DNA of 5,364 nucleotides from Nitrospirota bacterium (GTDB taxonomy: Bacteria > Nitrospirota > Thermodesulfovibrionia > Thermodesulfovibrionales > JdFR-85), in contig QIJG01000251.1 in the NCBI GenBank assembly GCA_003232715.1, positions 1-5,364 on the forward strand, in the 5' to 3' direction. Below the pieces are notes generated by a model that was not told the origin of the DNA, ran no database searches, and was given only the letters and a program-made list of their open reading frames with translations. Positions 1 through 5,364 of this stretch are shown one piece after another (the first letter of the stretch is position 1; each line of letters starts with the position of its first letter). Position numbers and translations under genes: made by a program.

Positions 1-303
1 TTTGAGGAGTATATGAACAATATCCGGCAGGAAGCGGAGCGGGCCTGGGATAAATACGGACTGCTCATAATTCCTGGAGTCGAGATAAGCAAGAACCACC
101 TGTCCGCTGACAAGTCCGCACATTTTCTCCTTCTCGATATAAAAGAGTTTATCCCTGCCTGCTGGGACTATGAAAGAATTTTTACTGAGGCAAAGGAACA
201 GAATGCCCTGGTCATAGCATGTCATCCGCACCACATGTCACAGGGAACGATACGCCAGATATATAGATGCCTGGGAGATAGCCAACAGGGACGATGTCTT
301 TAA
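1..303 (+). CDS. PHP-domain phosphoesterase, N-terminal/middle part (5' truncated, frameshifted)
   Basis: Frame 1 is open from the first base (FEEY precedes the ATG at 13), so the gene almost certainly starts upstream of the window. The GAGGAG before the ATG at 13 is probably coding rather than a ribosome site. Visible PHP-family elements, in order, are PGVEIS (metal-binding Glu region), AHFLLLDI (the His-containing strand) and CHPHH (the third metal-binding motif). The first motifs of the family (HxH and TDH) should lie outside the window. PHP proteins are metal-dependent phosphoesterases, often of unknown substrate. After HHMSQ the frame loses family resemblance and stops at 301-303. The true continuation is in frame 2 (245-469). 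Family assignment is good; the substrate is unknown. Confidence 0.75.
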   Translation, partial: FEEYMNNIRQEAERAWDKYGLLIIPGVEISKNHLSADKSAHFLLLDIKEFIPACWDYERIFTEAKEQNALVIACHPHHMSQGTIRQIYRCLGDSQQGRCL

Positions 304-469
304 TGTAATAAGCCTCAAAAAATACCCCTATATTGCAAACAGTGACTTCCATAAGGTGCGGCATATATATTCCTGGAAAACACTTTTGAACTGTGAAAAA
401 AAGGTTGCAGCAGTAAAGCAATGTATACGGCATAACAAAGGTGTTGCCATAACGCTTTTTAGACGTTAA
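245..469 (+). CDS. PHP-domain phosphoesterase, C-terminal part in the +1 frame
   Basis: This is the continuation of the preceding fragment. Dropping one G from the GGG at 243-245 joins them as HHMSQ-ERYARYIDAWEIAN with no gap. It then reads through IANSDFHK, the Asp/His motif IV that supplies the last PHP metal ligands, and ends ITLFRR at the TAA at 467-469. There is no convincing start codon for it as an independent gene. The stop lies 12 bases before the glycosyltransferase ATG and its last bases form part of that gene's Shine-Dalgarno, which implies co-transcription and probably translational coupling. Having motifs II-III in one frame and motif IV in the next is why I read this as one interrupted gene. 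Confidence 0.7.
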   Translation, partial: ERYARYIDAWEIANRDDVFNVISLKKYPYIANSDFHKVRHIYSWKTLLNCEKKVAAVKQCIRHNKGVAITLFRR

Positions 470-475
470 AGGAGG
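468..475 (+). promoter_or_regulatory. Strong Shine-Dalgarno for the lipid glycosyltransferase
   Basis: AAAGGAGG lies 6 bases before the ATG at 482 and overlaps the TAA stop (467-469) of the PHP gene. This fixes the start of the glycosyltransferase and suggests that ribosomes finishing the PHP gene reinitiate there. Confidence 0.75.
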
Positions 476-481
476 AAAGAT

Positions 482-757
482 ATGGAGATATTCTGGTTTT
501 TTGCAAGCTTTACGATCCTTGGACTCATTGGTTACGGGTTTCAGATAATAGCGGTTCGTTCGCAGATTTCACACCATAACGCCGGAAAAGGTAAAGCCCT
601 TTCCCCCTCTTATTTTCCGCCCATCTCGGTACTTAAACCCCTGAAAGGGATAGACGACAATCTGTTTGATAACCTCGAAAGCTTCTGCATGCAGGATTAT
701 CCGGAGTTTGAGATTATATTTTCACTTCAGGAAGGACCACAACGACCTGGCATATAA
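482..757 (+). CDS. Glucosylceramide synthase/HpnI-type glycosyltransferase (GT21), N-terminal part
   Basis: The start at ATG 482 is set by the AAAGGAGG upstream. Residues 3-25 form an N-terminal membrane helix. They are followed by PPISVLKPLKG (about 46-56) and a LENL/QDYPEFEIIFSLQ stretch (to about 83), the classic opening of the GT-A domain of ceramide glucosyltransferases and of hopanoid-associated HpnI. These enzymes move a sugar from a nucleotide-sugar donor to a lipid acceptor at the cytoplasmic face of the membrane. Frame 2 ends at a TAA at 755-757 after a few unrelated residues. The real continuation is in frame 3 from about 735. The break falls at the position of the first catalytic aspartate motif. 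Sphingolipid versus hopanoid acceptor cannot be decided here; no other hpn gene is in the window, so I give no symbol. Confidence 0.8.
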   Translation: MEIFWFFASFTILGLIGYGFQIIAVRSQISHHNAGKGKALSPSYFPPISVLKPLKGIDDNLFDNLESFCMQDYPEFEIIFSLQEGPQRPGI

Positions 758-1691
758 AGTAGCCCGCAAGATAAAGGAGAAGTATCCTGACAAGGACATC
801 TCTATTGTAGTTGAAAGGTGTAATGACGGACTTAACCCGAAGGTTAATAACCTCATACCTGCCTGTAAGGCAGCAAAATACGGGTACATACTCGTGAGTG
901 ACAGCAATGTGCTGGTTGACGGGGACTACCTGAAGGAGATAGTCAAACATATGCAGGACCCCGGGGTTGGTCTCGTAAGCAACATGATAAAAGGGGTGGG
1001 CGGACGCACATCCGGTTCAATTTTTGAAAATCTTCATCTAAACTCTTTTGTCCTCGGAAGTGTATGTTTTCTTGACAGGTTCCTGAAGATGCCGTGTGTT
1101 GTCGGAAAGTCTATGCTGATGCGCAAGAGCGACCTTGAGGCCATCGGCGGGTTTAAGGCTGTAAAGGATGTGCTTGCCGAGGATTATATCATCGGGAAAA
1201 AGATGAAGGAAGCGGGCAGGAGGGTGGTGCTGTCAAACTACATGATAAATACGGTGAACAAACATTGGGGCATGAAGAATTTTCTTAACAGACATACAAG
1301 GTGGGGAAAGCTCAGGTGGAAAATAGGGGGGATACAGTATGTAGCAGAGCTGATCACCAATGCCGTATTCATGTCTTTTATCCCCGTATTCCTCTACGGA
1401 CCCTCCGGGATAACCATAGCATTTGCCCTTTTTACCAGTCTCCTCAAGATCATGGGAGACCTCTATCTCGGCAGGATTACGAAGGCGGACATAAAGTTCC
1501 CCTTTTACATGCTGTCCCCTGTTAAGGATATCGCCATAGGGTGCATGTGGATCATACCCCTGCTTTCAAATACGGTTGTATGGAGAGGCAACAGATACAC
1601 TATCGGAAAGGCATCACGGCTGTCGCCATGTGCTGAAACCATCAGATGGCGATACAGGATTGCAGATGTGATAAGGGCAAGATTTGCATAG
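735..1691 (+). CDS. Glucosylceramide synthase/HpnI-type glycosyltransferase (GT21), catalytic and membrane part in the +1 frame
   Basis: This carries the rest of the enzyme; numbers are for the rejoined protein of about 401-402 residues, a normal length for the family. It begins DHNDLAYKVARKI (first Asp motif). LNPKVNNL follows at about 117-124, then DSN (second Asp, near 140), AED (third Asp, about 232-234) and RHTRW (about 270-274), which is the (Q/R)xxRW motif of processive or lipid glycosyltransferases. Hydrophobic C-terminal segments at about 288-322 and 340-367 are membrane helices, and WRGNRYTIG near the end is also typical. Frame 3 is open from further upstream (ATG 666), but residues before about 735 in this frame have no family resemblance. 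All catalytic motifs are intact, so function depends only on whether the frameshift is real. The inverted repeat begins 10 bases after the stop. Confidence 0.85.
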   Translation, partial: DHNDLAYKVARKIKEKYPDKDISIVVERCNDGLNPKVNNLIPACKAAKYGYILVSDSNVLVDGDYLKEIVKHMQDPGVGLVSNMIKGVGGRTSGSIFENLHLNSFVLGSVCFLDRFLKMPCVVGKSMLMRKSDLEAIGGFKAVKDVLAEDYIIGKKMKEAGRRVVLSNYMINTVNKHWGMKNFLNRHTRWGKLRWKIGGIQYVAELITNAVFMSFIPVFLYGPSGITIAFALFTSLLKIMGDLYLGRITKADIKFPFYMLSPVKDIAIGCMWIIPLLSNTVVWRGNRYTIGKASRLSPCAETIRWRYRIADVIRARFA

Positions 1692-1701
1692 AGCTTCCGG
1701 T

Positions 1702-1777
1702 AGGGGTCAGGTCTCAACATTTGACATAAGAGCCCACACTTACTGCTCCTTATGTCAAATGTTGAGACCTGACCCCT
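1702..1777. repeat. Perfect 29-bp inverted repeat, REP/MITE-like palindromic element
   Basis: The left arm 1702-1730 (AGGGGTCAGGTCTC at its outer end) is exactly complementary to the right arm 1749-1777. The spacer contains a further AGC/GCT pairing, so with one bulged base the stem extends to about 32 bp with an 11-base loop. No T-run follows, so it is not a canonical intrinsic terminator, although a transcript would fold strongly just past the glycosyltransferase stop. The size and intergenic position resemble REP-type palindromes mobilised by IS200-like Y1 (RAYT) transposases. No transposase is present here, so the class is inferred. Confidence 0.8.
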
Positions 1778-1789
1778 TGGTGAAAAGGA

Positions 1790-1981
1790 ATGTTATCAGA
1801 GTGGTTTGTGCAGGAGGGAGTGAGGAAACATAAATCTATGTGTCCCTATAACCATGGAAGTGTTTGCAATGCCTCTATATCCTCTTTCCTGATCGGGCAT
1901 CAGAGAAAGACAGACTGTTGTGAGACGGAAGAGTACGACAACTGCCCGATGTTCCTCTCAAAGATACTGAGAAAGGGGTAA
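1790..1981 (+). CDS. Small cysteine-rich protein of unknown function
   Basis: This is a 63-residue protein with five cysteines at positions 18, 26, 43, 44 and 52, spaced C-x7-C-x16-CC-x7-CP and followed by MFLSKILRKG. The spacing suggests a metal- or Fe-S-binding fold, but I do not recognise a named family. It has no signal peptide or membrane segment. The AAGGA at 1785-1789 abuts the ATG at 1790, which is too close for an ideal ribosome site. Alternatives are GTG 1820 and ATG 1838 (Met17, just before the first Cys); none has an ideally spaced Shine-Dalgarno. The long palindrome ends 12 bases before the start, so an insertion may have displaced the original upstream signals. It converges with the long minus-strand gene, leaving a 61-base gap with no clear terminator hairpin. 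That all cysteines and the CPMF segment fall in one short frame argues that it is real. Confidence 0.6.
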   Translation: MLSEWFVQEGVRKHKSMCPYNHGSVCNASISSFLIGHQRKTDCCETEEYDNCPMFLSKILRKG

Positions 1982-2042
1982 AATCAGGAGTTCCGAAGTT
2001 GGCATCAGGGGTATGTCGGTCCCGGGGATGAAGATATGCGCC

Positions 2043-2975
2043 TTACCTGCAAAGGCTGTCGATCCCTATTATTCGCGGATAATCCCATATACTCATATAA
2101 AGGGCATCAAAGCGTCTGTGCTTAATCTGCTCCTCTTCCCGTTTCCAGAAAAAGAGATTGCTGGCAGGGTAGAGGTAGCCGAAATTGTAGGCAGTCAAAC
2201 TCTTCCTCTTCCTTGCGATTAAACTTGTAGGGTAGCGATAGATTTGTTCCTGCTTTAAAACAAGTTCCTGTGCCGTGAGCCGGACCGCTTCTGCCTTCTT
2301 TAAATAATAACCGGCCTTGTATGGAAGGATTTTGCCTGGATTGTCCCCTTCCCTCATGGCGATGAGGGTCTTTAAGAGCAGGGCTTTGTGCCTGGCCCTC
2401 AGAGCGGTTACCTTCAGCCCCCTTGTCAGTTCCCCTGCTATCACCGTCAATTCAGGTGAGGCATCCCCGGTCCTCTTAATAAAAGAAGAGGTTTGAATCC
2501 CGATCTTTTCTGTGAGCAGGTCCATCTTGCGGGCATATTCATTAAGGGACTTAACCGGTCCTTTCAATACCCGGGCTGTTTCCGCATCAGAGGCCTTGCT
2601 GAGAAGCCATTTGTATGTAAAGGGGGGCCGCGGCTGGAAGGGTTTGTTAAAGGGCCAGGGAAATTCAGAAGAAGGGTCAAGGGCAGACAGAAACGAGATT
2701 AAACCCAACTGTTTCAAATAATACTTTTGCAGTTGAAGCGCCTCTTCCCACGACTGTTGAAGATCAGGGTCCGGAAAAAGGTCCAGGAGTATGCTGAGTG
2801 GATGAGATTTCTTCAGGGTCCCGTCTTCCATATAGTTCCAGGACCAGCGTGCTATGCTCCAGTCCGTAAGCCAGTACCCCCATTCCCATCCCGAGCTGAA
2901 GGTGAGAAGGTTATCAACCCCGATCCGCTTCATTGTAGCCATATCAGACCACCGTGCATCAAGATAGGGGAGCAG
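2043..2975 (-). CDS. Secreted glycoside-hydrolase-like protein, C-terminal part (after 10-bp duplication)
   Basis: This 310-residue stretch continues the protein begun at 4287. Removing one 10-bp repeat unit joins VPLF to LLPYLDARW without a gap, and the whole then has about 744 residues. The fragment starts with a Trp-rich segment (TFSSGWEWGYW, then DWSIARWSW, about 459-480 of the joined protein) that resembles the end of a TIM-barrel sugar-binding cleft. The rest, rich in Leu, Lys, Glu and Ala, looks mostly alpha-helical and ends IDSLCR at the stop at 2043-2045. Frame B is open further upstream (to an ATG at 3131), but those residues are an out-of-frame reading of the N-terminal part. In-frame Met codons early in the fragment could in principle restart translation, but none has an obvious ribosome site. 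I cannot assign a substrate. Confidence 0.7.
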   Translation of the reverse strand: MLPYLDARWSDMATMKRIGVDNLLTFSSGWEWGYWLTDWSIARWSWNYMEDGTLKKSHPLSILLDLFPDPDLQQSWEEALQLQKYYLKQLGLISFLSALDPSSEFPWPFNKPFQPRPPFTYKWLLSKASDAETARVLKGPVKSLNEYARKMDLLTEKIGIQTSSFIKRTGDASPELTVIAGELTRGLKVTALRARHKALLLKTLIAMREGDNPGKILPYKAGYYLKKAEAVRLTAQELVLKQEQIYRYPTSLIARKRKSLTAYNFGYLYPASNLFFWKREEEQIKHRRFDALYMSIWDYPRIIGIDSLCR

Positions 2976-4287
2976 AAACAGGGGTAAACAGGGGTACAGA
3001 GTTGTCAAAGGTGACCCAGTATGCTGACTCAGGCCAGTACCAGACCTCCTGCCTTTTGTTTTCCTCGATTGCCTTCCTGAGCATGAAACGCTGGTTCTTA
3101 TTGCCATATACCGGGGCATTGGGCTCATCAATGGAGTAGAACATGACCGTATGAATTAAAATCCCCGTCTTCCCGACCGGTTCTGTTTCCCTTTCTTTTT
3201 GTGTCTTTTTTGAGGAGAAGGGATTTGCCTTCTTCGGTATTACATGTGTTGTAAACATGAGTTTTGTGCCGTATTTTTCCGTAACCTGTTTCACCATATA
3301 TTTTTTCGTCTCCGGCATGAGGGTGGCCAGGTCAGGAAGGTATTCTCCCATGGTGAAGTCAACAGTGACGAAATCCCAAGGCACTCTGAAGAGCCAGGCA
3401 AGGGTAGCATCTATCTGTTTTCTGTAGGAGGGGAAAAACTTAAGAACCTTGATGGTCTGGAATGCCTTTTGCTGAAGCATGGAGAGCGATATCTCCACAC
3501 CTGTAAGTATTCCACGTTTATGGGCATACGCGACAAACTTTGCTGCATGTGCTATCCACAGCTTGCGGTCAATGTCCCTGAGCAGGAAGAACTGAAAGAG
3601 GTTTTGCTGGTTCCGTGCAAGCCAGTCAATGTATTGCTTTATATCAGAAAGGGCATTCGGGTACCCAGGGTCGTTAAGCTGTCTGCTGAGCTCAATGGGG
3701 TGGAGAGAATGGATATGAAAACCCTTTTTGTCAAAACGGGGGAATGCCTTCCACTGAAAACTGACGGGTAGGGGCCAATCTTGATGGTGCGGGATTATGG
3801 TTCTCTTTGGATGATAAAACCTGAACCCCAGCTTTTCCTGCAGGAGTCCGTAAAGTCCGAAGCTCATACCTTCAAAGGACGGGGAGCTCAGCCTCAATAC
3901 GATTGTTCCGTCCTTGCAGGAGGAATCCCATTGATACTCATGGTCGGGATAACGGAGATAATCATACTTCCTTCCCCTGATAAATCGTGAACTCCCGGCC
4001 TGATTATCCGGATTGACGTTGCCCAGGATGATCTGTATCCCTGCATCACGGTTGTTCAGTGATATGGCCAGGTTTATGAATCCTTTACCGAGTAGCTGAA
4101 GGACATCGTCTATGGTTGTCCTTGTAATGGAGTTTTCGAGTATCTTCTCAGGTGCAATGATGCTGACGGTCTGAATGTCGGCCGTGTTACAGTAGGAAGA
4201 GGCGGTGACGGGTATTATGAGAATAAAAAGGATAAAAATTATTAAGGCTTTTGCCTGCAGAATGAAGGAGTTTTTGAAGGTTTTCAT
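2959..4287 (-). CDS. Secreted glycoside-hydrolase-like protein, N-terminal part (frameshifted)
   Basis: This begins with a clear Sec signal peptide: basic MKTFKNSF, a hydrophobic core at about 12-26, and a likely cut near VTA-SS at about 27-32, so the product is periplasmic or secreted. Residues 35-175 look like the alpha/beta helper domain that precedes the barrel in hexosaminidase- or alpha-glucuronidase-like hydrolases, with GLYGLLQEKLGFRFYHP at about 144-160 as its hallmark. From about 185 a TIM-barrel-like region follows, starting FDKKGFHIHSLHPIEL. Its acidic candidates are VTVDFTMGEY (307-316), YSIDEP (384-389) and WYWPESAYW (416-424). After VPLF (431-434) the frame runs into unrelated residues and stops. 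Upstream of the ATG there is no obvious Shine-Dalgarno. The fold assignment rests on motif memory and is moderate; it could instead be a carbohydrate-binding or DUF-type relative. Confidence 0.7.
   Translation of the reverse strand: MKTFKNSFILQAKALIIFILFILIIPVTASSYCNTADIQTVSIIAPEKILENSITRTTIDDVLQLLGKGFINLAISLNNRDAGIQIILGNVNPDNQAGSSRFIRGRKYDYLRYPDHEYQWDSSCKDGTIVLRLSSPSFEGMSFGLYGLLQEKLGFRFYHPKRTIIPHHQDWPLPVSFQWKAFPRFDKKGFHIHSLHPIELSRQLNDPGYPNALSDIKQYIDWLARNQQNLFQFFLLRDIDRKLWIAHAAKFVAYAHKRGILTGVEISLSMLQQKAFQTIKVLKFFPSYRKQIDATLAWLFRVPWDFVTVDFTMGEYLPDLATLMPETKKYMVKQVTEKYGTKLMFTTHVIPKKANPFSSKKTQKERETEPVGKTGILIHTVMFYSIDEPNAPVYGNKNQRFMLRKAIEENKRQEVWYWPESAYWVTFDNSVPLFTPVSAPLS
2976..2996. repeat. 10-bp tandem duplication causing a frameshift
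   Basis: The unit AAACAGGGGT occurs at 2976-2985 and again, identically, at 2986-2995, with one more matching base at 2996. It lies inside the minus-strand hydrolase-like gene. With one unit the protein reads VPLF-LLPYLDARW; with two it shifts by +1 modulo 3 and terminates at 2959. The exact match between the repeat length and the frame error makes this duplication the direct cause of the interruption. Confidence 0.9.
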
Positions 4288-4668
4288 ATTTTATGACTGA
4301 ATCATCCGACTGCCACCGCTATTATTAAGCCGAAACTATTCAGAGAGACCAGTAAAAACTGCTCTTTACACACCCCCTGCCCCCTCTTTTTAGAGGGGAG
4401 TTATACACTCCCTTTTTATCTCTCTGTCGCTCCTTCCGGTATTACTACGAATGACTCAAACTTTCCCCTCTATCAAGAGGGGATTAAGGGGTGTGTTTCT
4501 TTCCTTCGGAACTGAATTAGTACAACAGATTGAAGTGTACATGAAGGGGATTACAGGGTTGTTACATTAATATGAAGAGATGATTAAAAGCAGAAAGGCA
4601 TATTCTTAACAGAGATTTAATATTTCTTTAATGCCCGTGTAACAGCAGGGGCGTATCATTAATATCGT
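4288..4668. other. Divergent intergenic region with one inverted-repeat element
   Basis: This is a 381-base gap between the divergently transcribed hydrolase-like gene and the right-edge GT-B gene, so promoters for both should lie here. I see no credible ORF. The centre is occupied by the 129-bp inverted-repeat element. Right of it the sequence is AT-rich. A weak promoter-like pair (TTGTTA at 4559-4564, GATTAA at 4582-4587, 17-base spacing) exists but matches the consensus poorly, so I do not call it. No strong ribosome site precedes either gene. Confidence 0.6.
4368..4496. repeat. 129-bp imperfect inverted-repeat element, MITE-like
   Basis: The outermost ends ACACACCCC (4368-4376) and GGGGTGTGT (4488-4496) are exact 9-bp inverted repeats. 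Each arm also contains a short hairpin of its own: CCCCTCT/AGAGGGG at 4381-4398 with a TTTT loop, and the same stem at 4465-4482 with an ATCA loop. The arms as a whole are complementary to each other with a few mismatches around the second C-rich block. The middle (about 4400-4463) is unrelated sequence without coding potential. No clean target-site duplication is visible; TCTTT occurs at 4363-4367 and again at 4498-4502, offset by one base. This fits a non-autonomous terminal-inverted-repeat element, but no transposase is present. Confidence 0.7.
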
Positions 4669-5364
4669 ATGGAAAAGGTACTGTTTATCCCTCAATCAGA
4701 CCACCATTATGCATGAGATCTCCATGCATCTTTCAGAGTTCGACTGCTTTTTTACACCCTATTACGGTGATGGCCTCATACATGTGCTGAACAATTACGG
4801 GATGCTTGATTTCACCGTTATGGGCGGGAGATTCAGGCAGCAGACAGACGGCTTTCTGAAGAGTTCGGGGGTCAGGATAGACCACAGGGGTGCTTCCAAT
4901 GATTATGCCCTTGTGGTAACGTGCCAGGACTTGATCATCCAGAAGAATATCAGAAAGAAGAAGGTTGTACTTGTGCAGGAAGGAATGACTGATCCTGAAA
5001 ACTTTATCTACCACCTCGTCAGGCGGTTTAAGCTCCCCCGCTACCTGGCAAGCACTGCGGCTACAGGGCTGTCGGATGCCTACGAAAAGTTCTGTGTTGC
5101 ATCTGAAGGCTACAGGGAACACTTTATCAATAAAGGAGTGAAGCCTGAAAAGATAGCAGTTACAGGTATACCGAATTTTGATAACGCTATCCAGTATCTG
5201 GACAACAGGTTTCCACACAAAGGTTACGTGCTTGTGGCAACATCCGATACGCGTGAAACCTTTAAGCTGGATAACAGGGAGAAGTTTCTCAAGAGCGCTA
5301 TTTCCATTGCAAATGGACGGCAATTGATCTTTAAACTCCATCCAAATGAAAAAGTTGAAAGGTC
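4669..5364 (+). CDS. GT-B-fold TagB/CDP-glycerol-transferase-like or epimerase-like protein (3' truncated, early frameshift)
   Basis: ATG 4669 opens MEKVLFIPQSDHHY, a typical first beta strand of a Rossmann-like domain, but frame 1 stops at 4714-4716. The body of the protein is in frame 2, which has an ATG at 4709 (MHEISMHLSEFD) and is open to the window end, about 218 codons. Recognisable stretches are VVLVQEGMTDPE, FCVASEGYREHF, VTGIPNFDN and LIFKLHPNE. The GxPxxDN and lHPne patterns are shared by CDP-glycerol glycerophosphotransferases (TagB-like) and UDP-GlcNAc 2-epimerase-like GT-B proteins. These act on nucleotide-activated sugars or glycerol in cell-surface polymer synthesis. Either the true start is 4709 with no ribosome site and a missing first strand, or one extra base lies between about 4700 and 4714. 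I favour the second. The donor-binding C-terminal half is outside the window. Confidence 0.7.

Noticed and set aside
1702..1777. Intrinsic transcription terminator for the glycosyltransferase
   Set aside because: The stem is far longer than usual and is followed by GGTGAAAAGG rather than a T-run. It may stop transcription, but a repeat element is the better description.
2976..2996. Start of a CRISPR or longer tandem array
   Set aside because: There are only two adjacent copies of a 10-bp unit, without spacers and inside a coding sequence.
3244..3771. 175-codon ORF on the plus strand
   Set aside because: It is antisense to the signal-peptide-bearing hydrolase-like gene and its translation shows no recognisable domain.
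4559..4587. Sigma-70 promoter for the right-edge gene (TTGTTA, 17 bases, GATTAA)
   Set aside because: The match is 4/6 and 3/6 in AT-rich sequence, no better than expected by chance.
4709..4717. Programmed +1 frameshift at the TGA codon, in the manner of prfB
   Set aside because: A +1 slip at GCA-TGA would join the frames, but there is no slippery CTT codon and no Shine-Dalgarno-like stimulator just upstream. Other genes in the window have the same net shift without a stop codon at the junction.
4733..5341. 202-codon ORF on the minus strand at the right edge
   Set aside because: It lies antisense to the plus-strand frame carrying VTGIPNFDN and LHPNE motifs. Its own translation is Cys/His/Val-rich without domain character, so it is a shadow.

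Overview
The window looks like an accessory or envelope-lipid region of a mid-GC, probably diderm bacterium. Two things suggest this: a glucosylceramide synthase/HpnI-type lipid glycosyltransferase, and an exported multidomain protein with a cleavable signal peptide. The repeats are of the kind seen in environmental Nitrospirota or Deltaproteobacteria genomes, but that placement is only an impression and no taxonomic marker gene is present.

Layout, left to right. Positions 1-469 (+) hold the 3' part of a PHP-domain phosphoesterase whose start lies outside the window. It is followed after 12 bases, with a strong Shine-Dalgarno overlapping its stop codon, by a GT21-type lipid glycosyltransferase (482-1691, +). 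Just past that gene is a long, perfect 29-bp inverted repeat (1702-1777), REP-like in size. A small cysteine-rich protein of unknown function follows (1790-1981, +). On the opposite strand, converging on it, is a gene of about 744 codons (2043-4287, -) for a secreted protein resembling a glycoside hydrolase. Positions 4288-4668 are non-coding and carry a 129-bp imperfect inverted-repeat element (4368-4496) that looks like a MITE. The right edge holds the 5' part of a GT-B-fold TagB/CDP-glycerol-transferase-like or epimerase-like protein (4669 to the end, +).

The most striking property is that all four larger genes are interrupted by a shift of the same sense, a net +1 base, while their protein motifs continue cleanly in the next frame. 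Two shifts sit in short G-rich runs (near 244 and 734), one lies just after the start of the last gene (about 4700-4714), and one is an exact 10-bp tandem duplication (2976-2995). Removing one copy of that duplication restores a single open frame. Either this is a decaying locus or the assembly contains indel errors; the 10-bp duplication is the one least like a homopolymer error.

Functionally, the PHP protein and lipid glycosyltransferase probably form one transcription unit. The glycosyltransferase, the exported hydrolase-like protein and the GT-B protein are all consistent with envelope glycolipid or polysaccharide metabolism. I see no complete defence system, CRISPR array, tRNA, rRNA or transposase gene.
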